A DNA stretch of 50,507 bases from Gemmatimonadales bacterium UBA1120. Lineage in GTDB: Bacteria > Gemmatimonadota > Gemmatimonadetes > Longimicrobiales > Gaopeijiaceae. Both the position numbers and the translations under genes were made by a program. The notes under the pieces are model-generated. The model was given only the letters and a program-made list of their open reading frames with translations. It made no database searches and was not told the DNA's origin. Location: positions 1-50,507 of the forward strand of contig DCAZ01000141.1 in assembly GCA_002313925.1 (NCBI GenBank). Reading direction: 5' to 3'. Positions 1-8,773 of the stretch are shown in pieces (the first letter of the stretch is position 1; every line of letters begins with the position of its first letter).

Positions 1-1
1 C

Positions 2-310
2 TCTTTAGCTTTCGGTGCCGTGGCTGAAACCGGCTCCCTCATCATGACTCCACAAGATGGTCGACGAGCTCAGCTTCTCCCTCCGGTTCATGTGGTCTTC
101 GTCGACCAAGCTAAGATTTACGAGACACTCAGCGAAGGACTCGCGGCACTAAAGAATGAACTGCTTCCCGGGGATAAGGAGGGTGGAGAATTACCCTCTG
201 CTGTAGGGCTGCACTCCGGACCCTCAAAGTCAGCTGACATTGGACAGGTGTTGGTGAAGGGAGTCCACGGACCCGGCAGAGTAGTCACAGTGATCGTAGA
301 ATCCCGCTAA
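2..310 (+). CDS. LUD-domain protein (LutC/YkgG-like), C-terminal part, cut by window edge
   Basis: This is the 3' end of a gene that runs off the left edge. The frame is open from base 2, and the GTG at 20 is internal: the residues before it (SLAFGAVAETGSL) already match the LUD-domain stretch normally written A-I-A-E/D-T-G-T-L. The rest has the LUD ending, with LPSAVGLHSGPSKSADIGQ followed by VKGVHGPGRV. The family includes LutC/YkgG, which acts with the iron-sulfur proteins LutA and LutB in L-lactate oxidation. Whether lutA/lutB lie upstream cannot be seen. A permease follows after 75 bases with no clear ribosome site, so shared transcription is possible but unproven. Confidence 0.8.
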   Translation, partial: SLAFGAVAETGSLIMTPQDGRRAQLLPPVHVVFVDQAKIYETLSEGLAALKNELLPGDKEGGELPSAVGLHSGPSKSADIGQVLVKGVHGPGRVVTVIVESR

Positions 311-385
311 CCGAGAACTTCTAATCCTTAGATACCCGTATCCCCGCTAGCCTGAGCTATCCGAACCCCCTAACCTCGTCACCCC

Positions 386-1720
386 ATGAGCGCTAATACC
401 AATACCTATAACCTCCAACGTGTCCTCCGTATCAGGGACGGTATGGCGGTCACGATCGGGATGATCATCGGCGCTGGTATCTTGCGTACGCCAGGGCTAA
501 TCGCTGGTTATCTCGGAGATCCATGGCTAATCCTAGGACTCTGGTTCTTCGGTGGTGTAGTCGTCGCGCTTTCCACCCTGGTACTAGCTGAGATGTCTGC
601 AGCCCTACCCGAGGCTGGTGGAAAATACGTATACGCTCGCCACGCCTGGGGTGACACGATGGGCTTTGTCACCGGCTGGTCAGAACTCCTCGTCAGCCGT
701 GGGTTCAGCGGAGCAGCCAAGGCAGTCGCTATCGCTGAGTACGTCCGAATATTGGCGGGGAATCGCGGCAACATACAGATCATAGCGTTAGCAGTCTGTG
801 TCGGGTTCTTTTTTCTTCACACACGTGGACTCAAGGCCAGCTCACAGTTCCAGAACATTACTACGGTCATCAAGGTTCTCATTGTAGTAGCGATCGCTGC
901 TGCAGGTATCGCTGCAGGTGATTTCATAGGGTTCCAGCCTGCCCTGACAGAAGCTTCTGGACCAACCGCAGGTCTCTTGGGCTTCGCGCTCGCGTATCAA
1001 TCCATTTCGTTCGCTTACTACGGCTGGGAAGACGCCGCGAAAATGGCGGAAGAAATTAAAGATCCTGGCACTGCACTACCGAAGATCTTGGTTGGTGGTG
1101 CGCTGGCAGTCATGGTCCTGTATCTACTGATCAATGTCGCATTTCTTGGGGTACTCACACCTGCTGAGATGTCTGCGGATCCTGAGTTGATCGCTGCACT
1201 TACGATTTCCAGCGTGTTCGGCCCCGCCGCCGGAACAGCGGTTACAGCGGCGGCGCTCATCATCCTCCTTAGTAGTCTGAATGTTAATTTCTTGGGCTTA
1301 CCGAGAGTGGCCTACGGGCTAGCACGGCACCGACTCTCTCCCCAAGCATTCACTGAGGTTGATGACAGGGGTACACCGAGAAAGGCACTCTACTTCATCT
1401 CAGCTTGGATTGGGCTTCTCGCACTTTCCGGAGCGTTTGAATTCCTGATCCGTTTTATGATGACGGTCGCAATCGCCGTCGACACGATGGTCCTGCTTGG
1501 CTACTTCAAACTCCGAGCCCAGCGTCCGGATCTTGAGCGTCCGTTCCTAATGCCAGGCCATCCATGGCTACCTGCCATCACGATCGCTTTGTACATAGCG
1601 ATTCTCGCAATCCTGATCGGTACACAACCAAAGATGGCCCTAGGGGCAGGAGCCATGCTTTCAGCGATTCTGATTGGAGGCCTGGCCACGACTCGCTCTC
1701 GTGTGAACAAGAGTGACTGA
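386..1720 (+). CDS. APC-superfamily amino-acid permease
   Basis: A 444-residue inner-membrane protein with about 12 hydrophobic segments. The first has the APC signature (GMIIGAGILRTPG, about residues 25-37), where the unwound Gly-rich segment binds the amino-acid backbone. An AYYGWEDAAKMAEEIKDP stretch about midway is typical of the amino acid-polyamine-organocation family. Length is normal. It should import or exchange an amino acid; the substrate cannot be read from sequence. Its last 8 bases overlap the next gene, which codes for half of a thiamine-diphosphate 2-oxoacid decarboxylase, so the transported compound may feed that enzyme after deamination (inference). Confidence 0.88.
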   Translation: MSANTNTYNLQRVLRIRDGMAVTIGMIIGAGILRTPGLIAGYLGDPWLILGLWFFGGVVVALSTLVLAEMSAALPEAGGKYVYARHAWGDTMGFVTGWSELLVSRGFSGAAKAVAIAEYVRILAGNRGNIQIIALAVCVGFFFLHTRGLKASSQFQNITTVIKVLIVVAIAAAGIAAGDFIGFQPALTEASGPTAGLLGFALAYQSISFAYYGWEDAAKMAEEIKDPGTALPKILVGGALAVMVLYLLINVAFLGVLTPAEMSADPELIAALTISSVFGPAAGTAVTAAALIILLSSLNVNFLGLPRVAYGLARHRLSPQAFTEVDDRGTPRKALYFISAWIGLLALSGAFEFLIRFMMTVAIAVDTMVLLGYFKLRAQRPDLERPFLMPGHPWLPAITIALYIAILAILIGTQPKMALGAGAMLSAILIGGLATTRSRVNKSD

Positions 1721-2243
1721 GATACTTCATACGCTTGTAGCAGCAGGCATAACCCATGTAGTAGGCCTTCCGGATAACACATCAGCGCCGCTTTTCGATG
1801 CATTATCTGATCACCTTTGGATCCGACTTGTCACCGTTACGCGCGAAGGTGAAGCGTTCGCAATTGCTTCAGGTCTATGGCTCGGAGGGGCCTCTCCTCT
1901 TGTCGTGATCCAGAACACCGGACTCCTTGAGTCAGGTGACAGCTTACGTGGAACAGCAACTCGCATGGGGGCACCTATTCCGATCCTCGTTACAGGCCGG
2001 GGATATTCAAAAATGAAAGAGGCAGCGCTTACACCCTCTGACCTGAGGGAACGTGATCTGCTTACTCGGGGAGATGTCGATTCTGTAGCTCTGCTTACGG
2101 AGCCAACACTCGAGGCGTGGGGCGTACCTTTTGAGCGGTGTCAAGCCGAAGACGACCCTTCAACTGTATTGGCGCGAACTATTGAATCTGCTCGTTCTAA
2201 CGAACGCCCTACCGCTGTTGTTATGGCCCGTGGACTCACTTGA
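1713..2243 (+). CDS. Sulfopyruvate/phosphonopyruvate decarboxylase-like, alpha (TPP pyrimidine-binding) subunit
   Basis: A 176-residue protein matching the N-terminal (Pyr) domain of thiamine-diphosphate decarboxylases. VVGLPDNTSAPLFDAL lies near residues 16-31, and TREGEAFAIASG (about 43-54) holds the glutamate that activates the cofactor. The split into Pyr and PP proteins is the ComD/ComE arrangement of sulfopyruvate decarboxylase; phosphonopyruvate decarboxylase is the fused relative. The start is a GTG inside the permease gene (8-base overlap), implying coupled translation. Substrate could be sulfopyruvate, phosphonopyruvate or another 2-oxoacid; there is no nearby phosphonate mutase or CoM gene to decide. 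Confidence 0.78.
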   Translation: MTEILHTLVAAGITHVVGLPDNTSAPLFDALSDHLWIRLVTVTREGEAFAIASGLWLGGASPLVVIQNTGLLESGDSLRGTATRMGAPIPILVTGRGYSKMKEAALTPSDLRERDLLTRGDVDSVALLTEPTLEAWGVPFERCQAEDDPSTVLARTIESARSNERPTAVVMARGLT

Positions 2244-2851
2244 TGCTCACGCGTGCCCAAGTCCTCGATCCACTCGTTCAGCATCGAACTGATGAGATTA
2301 TCGTTACAACCATGGGAGCCACCCGACCCTGGGGCCGTATCTCGGATAGCGATCTAGATTTCGCGTCGGCCGATAGCGCCATGGGCCATGCCGCCGACCT
2401 TGCGCTTGGCATTGCACTCGCTCGTCCCGACCGGACAGTGGTGTGCCTTAACGGTGACGGAAGCATGCTCATGACGCTCGGAACCCTCGCCACGGTAGTC
2501 GGATCTGGAGCTACAAACTACGTGCTCTTCGTCATGGATAATGGCGTCTTTGAGATCACCGGCCATCAATCTGTAGCCGGCTCTGAACAAATTGACTACG
2601 CAGCGATGGCCGAAGCTACTGGCTTCCAGAGAGTCCTCTTCTTTGAAGACGCCAGAAGTTATGCGGAGTCCGTCGAAGAAATCCTGACCCAGCCAGGCCC
2701 GACATTCGTACACCTCTTGGTAGAGCCCGGATCAGAGGGCCCTATATCTCGAAACGATAGAGAGAAGGGCCGTTACCTGAGAACCTCACTTGCCGATTGG
2801 TCACGAATATTCAAGGCTGCCCTCGAAACCAAAGATCAAAATCAGACTTAA
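2243..2851 (+). CDS. Sulfopyruvate/phosphonopyruvate decarboxylase-like, beta (TPP diphosphate-binding) subunit
   Basis: A 202-residue partner of the preceding gene, covering the TPP diphosphate-binding domain. The metal-diphosphate motif runs from GDG (residues 71-73) to DNG (99-101), the spacing expected of the GDG-X(about 26)-N motif, with Asp in place of the first Asn. ADSAMGHAADLALGIALA (about 43-60) is the usual preceding helix. I chose the ATG at 2243, which shares a base with the upstream TGA; a TTG three bases earlier is also possible. The subunits should form an alpha-beta decarboxylase. Specific substrate is unknown. Confidence 0.78.
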   Translation: MLTRAQVLDPLVQHRTDEIIVTTMGATRPWGRISDSDLDFASADSAMGHAADLALGIALARPDRTVVCLNGDGSMLMTLGTLATVVGSGATNYVLFVMDNGVFEITGHQSVAGSEQIDYAAMAEATGFQRVLFFEDARSYAESVEEILTQPGPTFVHLLVEPGSEGPISRNDREKGRYLRTSLADWSRIFKAALETKDQNQT

Positions 2852-2942
2852 CATACCGTGGCTACTTGCACTCCAATCTTAGTAGAAGCATTGAAACGCA
2901 CCTCTCCTACTAGCAGGACAAATAGATATGAAGGAGCACAAC

Positions 2943-3605
2943 ATGAATAAGAAAACACTTGGCTCTCTGGTTCTTGCCATACTACTAGGGGTTGGTGCGC
3001 TAGAGCTAAATGCTCAGCAGAACCGAGGTATGCGGGGAGCGCCAAACTTGCGGCAGGGGAACGCTCGGCAGTTTCGCGGCCCAGGGGTCTTTGGCAAACC
3101 AGGCTTCAATCGCGCCCCACCAAGTGGACCAGAGCAGATCATGCGCATGAGAGATCGTCTTCAGCTGACTGATGAACAAATCAACCAGCTTGATGACATT
3201 CGAAGAGAGAACGTCCAGCGTCGCACTACCGCAATGGCCGAGATGGCTGAATTGAGGTCACAGGTGACGGCTGGACAGATCAACCGGAGTGACCTCACGT
3301 CTAGCCTTCAGGCCCGACGGGTGGAAGGTCAGGCAATGGCTAAGCCAGGTGAGCTGGTTATGTCGATCCTAACTGATCAGCAGCGTGAAATCCTTGGAGA
3401 AGCCAAGATGCGATCGCTAAGAGCACGCTCAGGGAAAACAAGAGGGATGCGGGGACGGGGTAGTCCAGTAGGATTCCGCGGCTCGAAAGGTGGACGGTCC
3501 GGCCGCCCCGGCATGAGGGGTGGACGAGGTGGCCCCAGAGGACCTCGCGGTTCCGGAACTGACCAGAGAGGGCTGCGACGCAGGGGCTTCGGAGAGGTCG
3601 GATGA
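2943..3605 (+). CDS. Exported Spy/CpxP-like LTxxQ protein with Arg/Gly-rich tail
   Basis: A 220-residue secreted protein. The start at 2943 is preceded by AAGGAG at a good distance and begins directly with a signal peptide (MNKKTLGSLVLAILLGVGA, cleavage after LNAQ); an ATG at 2928 is in frame but would precede the ribosome site. The middle (about residues 60-140) is helical, with RLQLTDEQINQLDDI and a second SILTDQQREIL, the paired LTxxQ motifs of Spy/CpxP/zinc-resistance periplasmic proteins. The last 60 residues are a low-complexity run of RG, GG and PRG repeats. A chaperone or metal-binding role is inferred from the family; the basic tail could bind polyanions. Confidence 0.75.
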   Translation: MNKKTLGSLVLAILLGVGALELNAQQNRGMRGAPNLRQGNARQFRGPGVFGKPGFNRAPPSGPEQIMRMRDRLQLTDEQINQLDDIRRENVQRRTTAMAEMAELRSQVTAGQINRSDLTSSLQARRVEGQAMAKPGELVMSILTDQQREILGEAKMRSLRARSGKTRGMRGRGSPVGFRGSKGGRSGRPGMRGGRGGPRGPRGSGTDQRGLRRRGFGEVG

Positions 3606-3671
3606 GGCTAGGCGCTCACCGAACTCCCCAAGACACCCTAGCCCCCTGTCGAGCTAGTCCCGTGCTACCCA

Positions 3672-5279
3672 TTACCCGTTATCCCTAAGCCAGACGCGGA
3701 GATCACCAAGGTCATACCGGCCGTTCCCGTTACCAAGTTCGTCAAGATAGCTCGACTCAGTCTGCGTGAGCGGCGGACCTTGTGTTTCTAGAAATTTTCT
3801 GAGAATTGGGGCCCAGCTTGTCGAGATTCTCAAACGAGCACGTCCATCTAGAATCGCAACGTCATGAACAGTGACGGCCTTCACCGCATCACTATTCAGC
3901 CTAAGTAGGGGTCTGGATGCCGCACGCTGCTTCGCTGAAGGACTGCTCACGCCCCACGCATCCCCCGCCTCCCCGCGGTTGCCTCCCTCGTACGAGTTTC
4001 GGAGCAACCCGTTGTTATCGTCCTGCTCGAGCACTGTCATGAAATAGGGATCGTTACTAGCCGGATCCGGCCTACGTGCAGCGGTCAGGTCCTGTTTGTA
4101 CATGAGGACACCTTCGGCGGGGATTTGATGATCAAAACCTGTTTGTGTCCGAAACTCAGCTATGAGAAATTCAGTCCCTGACTCACCGATAGGAACGCGG
4201 AGCGCGAGCCCCGAACTCTGAACCGGATCAAGGAACACTTCATGATTCCAGACCTCACCGAGTTCGACGTAGTCAATCCATCCCAAAACCTGCTTTGAGT
4301 GGGCTGAGAGGTGCGTGGGCCCAAACGGTTCAGACCGATCATCCACAGGACCACACCCCCAGGAACCTGCCGCCATGAGTGCCCAACAACCCAATACCCA
4401 ACGCCTCCCGAGCGCACCGCCATCTGCCGTAGGATGGTAATAATCCGGAAGACCTAGAACGTGACCGAATTCGTGAGAGATCACATTGGCAGTCTGAACA
4501 TTATTCCCAGTGCAATCGCTTACTCCTTGGGTGATGTAGCCATCAATCTTGATTCTTTCGCCCCCAAACCCAACGTCATCAGTCACGTATGGGGCTCCTG
4601 CCGCTCCAGACATTCTCCAACGGTGTGGCCAGATTGAAGGACCACCACATGATGCTGCGATCTCGAGGTATTCAAACGTGACTACATCCACGATCCCGTC
4701 GTCGTCGCCGCTGTTCGGGATACCATCTGCACCGTCACTGTCGTAGAGCGTCCAATCGACCTCACTCTCAATAGAATCGAGAGCTTCAGCTAAGTACCAA
4801 GCAAGCTTCGCATCATCCCCTAGTCCGTTGCTGGTGCCAACCACGGAGTCTATCGGCAACGAGGTCCGCACCCAGGGGTAAACTTGGCCGCCTACGGTGA
4901 GTGCTCCTCTTGAAAACTCGAGGTAGGCTTCTGTGATCGTACCGTACCCTGTGGGTCCATCAAAGAGCGACATCTGGATCATTTCCGGCGTGATGTGAGG
5001 CTCTTCAGAATCTGAAAAGAGCGCGAGGATCACCGGGATATCCGCTCGTCCATCGGTTCTACTTGCTGAACGGCCTTCTGGGCTGGTCCTGAAAAGTCCA
5101 TTTAGCAGGGTAAACGCATTCGGATCCTCTCGAACTCTCTCGTAGTAGCCCAGCGGGAGTTCAAGCCCTCGCAGGCGAGCAAGAGTTTCGATGTCTTGGG
5201 CCTCTAGGGGTAGAAGAGTTGCCATTCCAGCCCCTGCCAACAGTATCACTACTGCTTGTTCGAGTAAGCGTCGCGTCAC
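3672..5279 (-). CDS. Secreted M6-family (immune inhibitor A-like) metalloprotease
   Basis: A 535-residue exported zinc protease. An N-terminal signal peptide ends near LEAQD (about residue 29). The active site is HEFGHVLGLPD at 269-279: His269 and His273 bind zinc, Glu270 is the base, and Asp279 is the third-ligand position of the M6 family. An Asp-rich stretch (YDSDGADGIPNSGDDDG, 179-195) looks like a calcium loop. The C-terminus has ELGNGNGRYDLGDLRVWL, which resembles one dockerin/EF-hand-like repeat. The start is GTG, overlapping the stop of the upstream lipoprotein gene by 4 bases, so the two are co-translated. It probably degrades extracellular proteins. Confidence 0.88.
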   Translation of the reverse strand: MTRRLLEQAVVILLAGAGMATLLPLEAQDIETLARLRGLELPLGYYERVREDPNAFTLLNGLFRTSPEGRSASRTDGRADIPVILALFSDSEEPHITPEMIQMSLFDGPTGYGTITEAYLEFSRGALTVGGQVYPWVRTSLPIDSVVGTSNGLGDDAKLAWYLAEALDSIESEVDWTLYDSDGADGIPNSGDDDGIVDVVTFEYLEIAASCGGPSIWPHRWRMSGAAGAPYVTDDVGFGGERIKIDGYITQGVSDCTGNNVQTANVISHEFGHVLGLPDYYHPTADGGALGRRWVLGCWALMAAGSWGCGPVDDRSEPFGPTHLSAHSKQVLGWIDYVELGEVWNHEVFLDPVQSSGLALRVPIGESGTEFLIAEFRTQTGFDHQIPAEGVLMYKQDLTAARRPDPASNDPYFMTVLEQDDNNGLLRNSYEGGNRGEAGDAWGVSSPSAKQRAASRPLLRLNSDAVKAVTVHDVAILDGRARLRISTSWAPILRKFLETQGPPLTQTESSYLDELGNGNGRYDLGDLRVWLRDNG

Positions 5280-5650
5280 CGCCGGAACTCCAACTGATAA
5301 CCATCCAGTGTTAACCGGATCTGGTTATGTGGGTTGGCTACTTCTTCCACAATGGCGGTAGGCTCTATCGTGGTATCTGCAACCTCAACCCTAAATGCGA
5401 GGGTGCCATCGTTCTGATTAATCAGAACAATACGAACTTCATCGAGACTTGAATTGCTATACAACTGGTTACTGCCCACTGGCGTCACCTCACCGATACC
5501 TGGGCCCATCAGCACCACCAAAGCAGCACCTTCTGCGCCGTTTGGTGACTTCAATGTCGCCGTCAGAATCCCAGGCCCAGGTGGTGATTGATCCGCACAC
5601 GCCACTAGCAGTGAGAGGCCCAAGAAAGCCGCGAAGCGATGAAGTTTCAT
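5276..5650 (-). CDS. Small lipoprotein of unknown function
   Basis: A protein of about 124 residues from the ATG at 5650, with a lipoprotein signal peptide ending LSLLVACADQ (Cys18). A longer in-frame reading to 5677 would bury the signal peptide. The mature part is beta-rich and soluble: ILTATLKSPNGAEGAALVVL, then a DEVRIVLINQND stretch and FRVEVADT. It resembles small cohesin-like or Ig-like envelope domains, but I cannot assign a family. It overlaps the M6 protease gene by 4 bases (GTGA), so it is likely made with the protease and could be a surface partner. The protease ends in a dockerin-like repeat, which makes a cohesin-like role worth testing. Confidence 0.7.
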   Translation of the reverse strand: MKLHRFAAFLGLSLLVACADQSPPGPGILTATLKSPNGAEGAALVVLMGPGIGEVTPVGSNQLYSNSSLDEVRIVLINQNDGTLAFRVEVADTTIEPTAIVEEVANPHNQIRLTLDGYQLEFRR

Positions 5651-5743
5651 AGAGGTGCGCACCCAGTGTAATTGCATATGTGATATCAGGCGCTGGAATC
5701 GTCAGCAAGCACGGACTCTACTGATAAAACCAACTACTGAGTC

Positions 5744-7759
5744 CTATGATATTGGTCTTTCTACCGGCTGAACCTTCACCGCCCACATACCTGAGTTAAT
5801 ATCGCTGAAAAATACATTTCCCTTCCACGGCATTACACTCCAAGCGCCGGGAGAATTGGGAATGTATCCAATCGGATCATGCGCCTTAAAGACAGCGATC
5901 TCTCGACCTTGCGTGTAGAGATTGCCCATCAGATCACCAGAAATATCAACCATCCGCACACCGCCTTCATAGTAGGCCTGATAGAGGACGTCGTCTTCAA
6001 CCCAAATATTGTGCGTCCCATACTCACTGACTTCATAGCGTGCAAGCTGTTCAGGGTTCATTGGGTCGGTGAAATCGACGATCTGGATGTAGCCGGACGT
6101 CGCCCTTGGATATCCACCCTTCCCCGTCACTGGATCGAACTGCTGGCGATGGTCCGAACCAGTCCCTTCCCACGCGAGTCCCTGACGCTGTACACGTTCG
6201 TCTCCAGCAATTAACAGAAAGCGCCCAGTAGACTCCTGGTAATAGGGAAAAACCGCGTGTGTTGAGCCCGTTGTTAATGGGAATGACGTCACAAATGCGG
6301 GATTTTCGATTGAGCCACCGTACTTTCCGTTTCCGACGTCAACCACAACAACGCCCGTCTCCCACTCAGCTGAGTACACGAGGCCATCATGAACCCATAT
6401 ATCATGTACGCGAGAATTCGGGTGATTGTACTCGCTAACAAACTCGGGCTGATAAATATCCCGCACGTCGATGATGACGTACTTATCACCACCTGCAAGG
6501 GCGAATAAATACTCATCGGTAGCAAACATGTTGTGGACCCCACCGGTCACCCCATTTCCTTCGAATGTCGAGGCCACGACAGGGTGTCCAGGATCTGCGA
6601 GGTCGAGAATTACAACACCATTCCGCCGGTTTGACGCCCCCTCGCGCGATAGTGCACCGTAACGCCCGTCTGGAGAAACTTTTATGTCATTCGTTGTGCG
6701 GGCATCAACAAATACTGAATCGGTCTTGAAAATATTCCCTGGATCGGTCACGTCCCACACCATGGAAACACCGTCTCCAAACTTCGAGCCAGTCATGGCA
6801 TAGTCTCGTCCGTCAACGCCCTGCCAAATCCAAAAATCAGTCGTAAAAATTCGGTCTTCCGTTCCTTGGCCTACAACCTCGAGCTTCCGCACTGCGTTAC
6901 GAGGTATGACTCGAAACGAAAACTCGGCGGAAGCTCCACCGGTCGAGGCAACCGCTGTGTACACACCCGGGACATCTGCAACCATCCTTCCGTCTAGCAT
7001 CTGGGCAGGCCCGGAAGGTGCCACGATCGAATCATCTGGTTGGTATACGTAACTCCAAGAAATGGGCGCTTTCTCTACTATGGCACCACCCTCATCCCGA
7101 GCGATTGCTACAAAACCCTGAACATCTCCTGTCCGTATCTGTTCCTGTCCCATTGTCATGACTAAAGATCTGACGGGTGATGCCGCAATGGTATGAGTCA
7201 GTGCACCGGTCACGCCTTCACTCATGGCGTTAATCGTGACTGTGCCAGTCCCTGTAGCTCGGACATTCCCAAAAGCATCGACCGTTGCAATCGCCTCATC
7301 AGAACTTGACCATGCGATTTCCGGGTATGGACGAGCAGATCCGTCCGCATGAGTTGCAACAACATCATGTACAACCCGGGCACCCTCAAAAAGCCGGACA
7401 TCAGCCGTGTGAATCCTTATGTTCGTGATAACTGGCCAGGCAACGTGCACAGGGATATTCAGAGTTATAGGCTCTTCACCATCCCCGGGGACACTCGATA
7501 CGAAAACCTCAAAATCGCCCGCTTGTAGGGCGGTAACCCGGCCGTCTGTGAACTGTAAGGCCCCGCGTGCACCAGAGATCCTTAAGGGAGTATCAATCGC
7601 CCTACCATCCTGATCAAATGCGAGAATAACCAGATCAGCCGATTCCCCAGCCCGCATTTGCAGCTGCTCGGGTTGAGCCTCTATACGGGTAACAGTCTGA
7701 GCGGCACACGGGATGCCCGACGCGGCGATCATCCCAAAGACAAGTAGTGAACGCTTCAT
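5744..7759 (-). CDS. Exported protein with Ig-like (Big_2) domains and LVIVD repeats
   Basis: A 671-residue secreted protein. The ATG at 7759 puts a signal peptide (MKRSLLVFGMIAASG, cleavage near CAAQ) at the N-terminus; the longer reading adds 23 unconvincing residues. The first 300 residues hold bacterial Ig-like strands, for example WSSSDEAIATVDAFGNVRA. The rest is a beta-propeller built from LVIVD-type repeats: GVVILDLADPGHPVVAS, KYVIIDVRDIYQPEFVSEY, YIQIVDFTDPMNPEQLARYE and GVRMVDISGD. Such proteins sit at or outside the outer membrane; their ligand is unknown. It lies between the patatin and lipoprotein/protease genes on one strand, so the four may share a transcript. Confidence 0.85.
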   Translation of the reverse strand: MKRSLLVFGMIAASGIPCAAQTVTRIEAQPEQLQMRAGESADLVILAFDQDGRAIDTPLRISGARGALQFTDGRVTALQAGDFEVFVSSVPGDGEEPITLNIPVHVAWPVITNIRIHTADVRLFEGARVVHDVVATHADGSARPYPEIAWSSSDEAIATVDAFGNVRATGTGTVTINAMSEGVTGALTHTIAASPVRSLVMTMGQEQIRTGDVQGFVAIARDEGGAIVEKAPISWSYVYQPDDSIVAPSGPAQMLDGRMVADVPGVYTAVASTGGASAEFSFRVIPRNAVRKLEVVGQGTEDRIFTTDFWIWQGVDGRDYAMTGSKFGDGVSMVWDVTDPGNIFKTDSVFVDARTTNDIKVSPDGRYGALSREGASNRRNGVVILDLADPGHPVVASTFEGNGVTGGVHNMFATDEYLFALAGGDKYVIIDVRDIYQPEFVSEYNHPNSRVHDIWVHDGLVYSAEWETGVVVVDVGNGKYGGSIENPAFVTSFPLTTGSTHAVFPYYQESTGRFLLIAGDERVQRQGLAWEGTGSDHRQQFDPVTGKGGYPRATSGYIQIVDFTDPMNPEQLARYEVSEYGTHNIWVEDDVLYQAYYEGGVRMVDISGDLMGNLYTQGREIAVFKAHDPIGYIPNSPGAWSVMPWKGNVFFSDINSGMWAVKVQPVERPIS

Positions 7760-7842
7760 GATCCGGCACTCCGATTTTACAGGATTCCTACTAACTGACT
7801 TGTTAACCAGGACAGCTTCTGTGGGCAAGCAGTTAGCCTTCT

Positions 7843-8712
7843 TCAGCCACCCAATGCTTTCCTCGCAGCGCGATATCCTTCCTCCAAAAAATACTCTACG
7901 CTATCGAAATCAAATGTCCCATACCCCTCCAACTGAGGCCGAACGTAGATAAGCGGAGGGCCATCCCATTCGGCAACGAGCTCCTGCCGCCGTCGCCAAG
8001 TCATAATAGCGAAAATCCTCTGGTGAATGGCAAGTATTCCTTGCTCAAGAATCGATTCAACATCACCTGTCTCGCCAGCGCCTACATCAACTCCGATTAT
8101 GGTGCTTGCCCCAGCCTCATGTGCACGCCGAAGCGCTAACGGGTGCGAAGTTCCACCATCAATGAATGCCCTCCCATCGACTTCAAGAGGGGGATAGAAC
8201 ACAGGCAAAGCAGAAGAAGCATAGACCGCATCAGCAAGCGACACATCCAGTCTTCCTCCTATCCCAAACCACTCTGTAGACCCATCACCAAGGTCGACAG
8301 CATTGATGAGCAACGGGATGTTCATCGCCTCCCAACCATTCTCTGGGAGTATTTTCGAGAAGTAATCCCTAAGTGTTGCTCCTCGGAATACGCTCCTCTG
8401 GCGGATCCCATTGATCCATGCAACCCTCCGGTTTAGTCGGACAACATCCTGCTTATCCATAGCCAGAGCGATATCCCACATGTCCTTCCAGTCCATGTCG
8501 CTCGCTGCAAAAGCCCCGATTAGTGACCCAATGCTGGTTCCTACAATCCCTGCCGGACGGATTCCAGCTTCCGAGAGCGCTCGAAGTACACCTACTTCCG
8601 AAATCCCCTTCAGACCTCCTCCTCCTAGTACAAGCCAGGGATTATCACCAAGGTCCCTTAGGTTTCCGAAAATGTCTATATTATGCGGATTTACAGTGTG
8701 TTCTGATCGCAC
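7843..8712 (-). CDS. Patatin-like phospholipase/acyl hydrolase
   Basis: A 289-residue patatin-family serine hydrolase. The oxyanion Gly-rich loop is LGGGGLKG (29-36), the nucleophile Ser60 sits in GTSIGS, and the catalytic Asp185 is in FIDGGTSHP, completing the Ser-Asp dyad. There is no signal peptide, so it is probably cytoplasmic or membrane-peripheral like the RssA/YchK group, acting on phospholipid or other acyl esters. The start is GTG; a GGGAGGGGGG run just upstream is a strong ribosome site and supports it. It is divergent from the SUF operon, and the 22-bp palindrome lies in the shared region. Confidence 0.88.
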   Translation of the reverse strand: MRSEHTVNPHNIDIFGNLRDLGDNPWLVLGGGGLKGISEVGVLRALSEAGIRPAGIVGTSIGSLIGAFAASDMDWKDMWDIALAMDKQDVVRLNRRVAWINGIRQRSVFRGATLRDYFSKILPENGWEAMNIPLLINAVDLGDGSTEWFGIGGRLDVSLADAVYASSALPVFYPPLEVDGRAFIDGGTSHPLALRRAHEAGASTIIGVDVGAGETGDVESILEQGILAIHQRIFAIMTWRRRQELVAEWDGPPLIYVRPQLEGYGTFDFDSVEYFLEEGYRAARKALGG

Positions 8713-8773
8713 TTGACCCCCCTCCCAGCGTTTTCTACGTTTCCATACCTGAAAAGCAGAATCATTCTTAATA

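Noticed and set aside
3606..3643. GGCTAGG/CCTAGCC inverted repeat between convergent genes as a terminator
   Set aside because: Seven base pairs with a 24-base loop and no T-tract; too weak to annotate.
8713..8741. TTGACC plus TACGTT as a sufC promoter
   Set aside because: The -35 is good and spacing is 17, but the -10 matches only three of six bases and the AATAAT near 8770 fits the operator position better.
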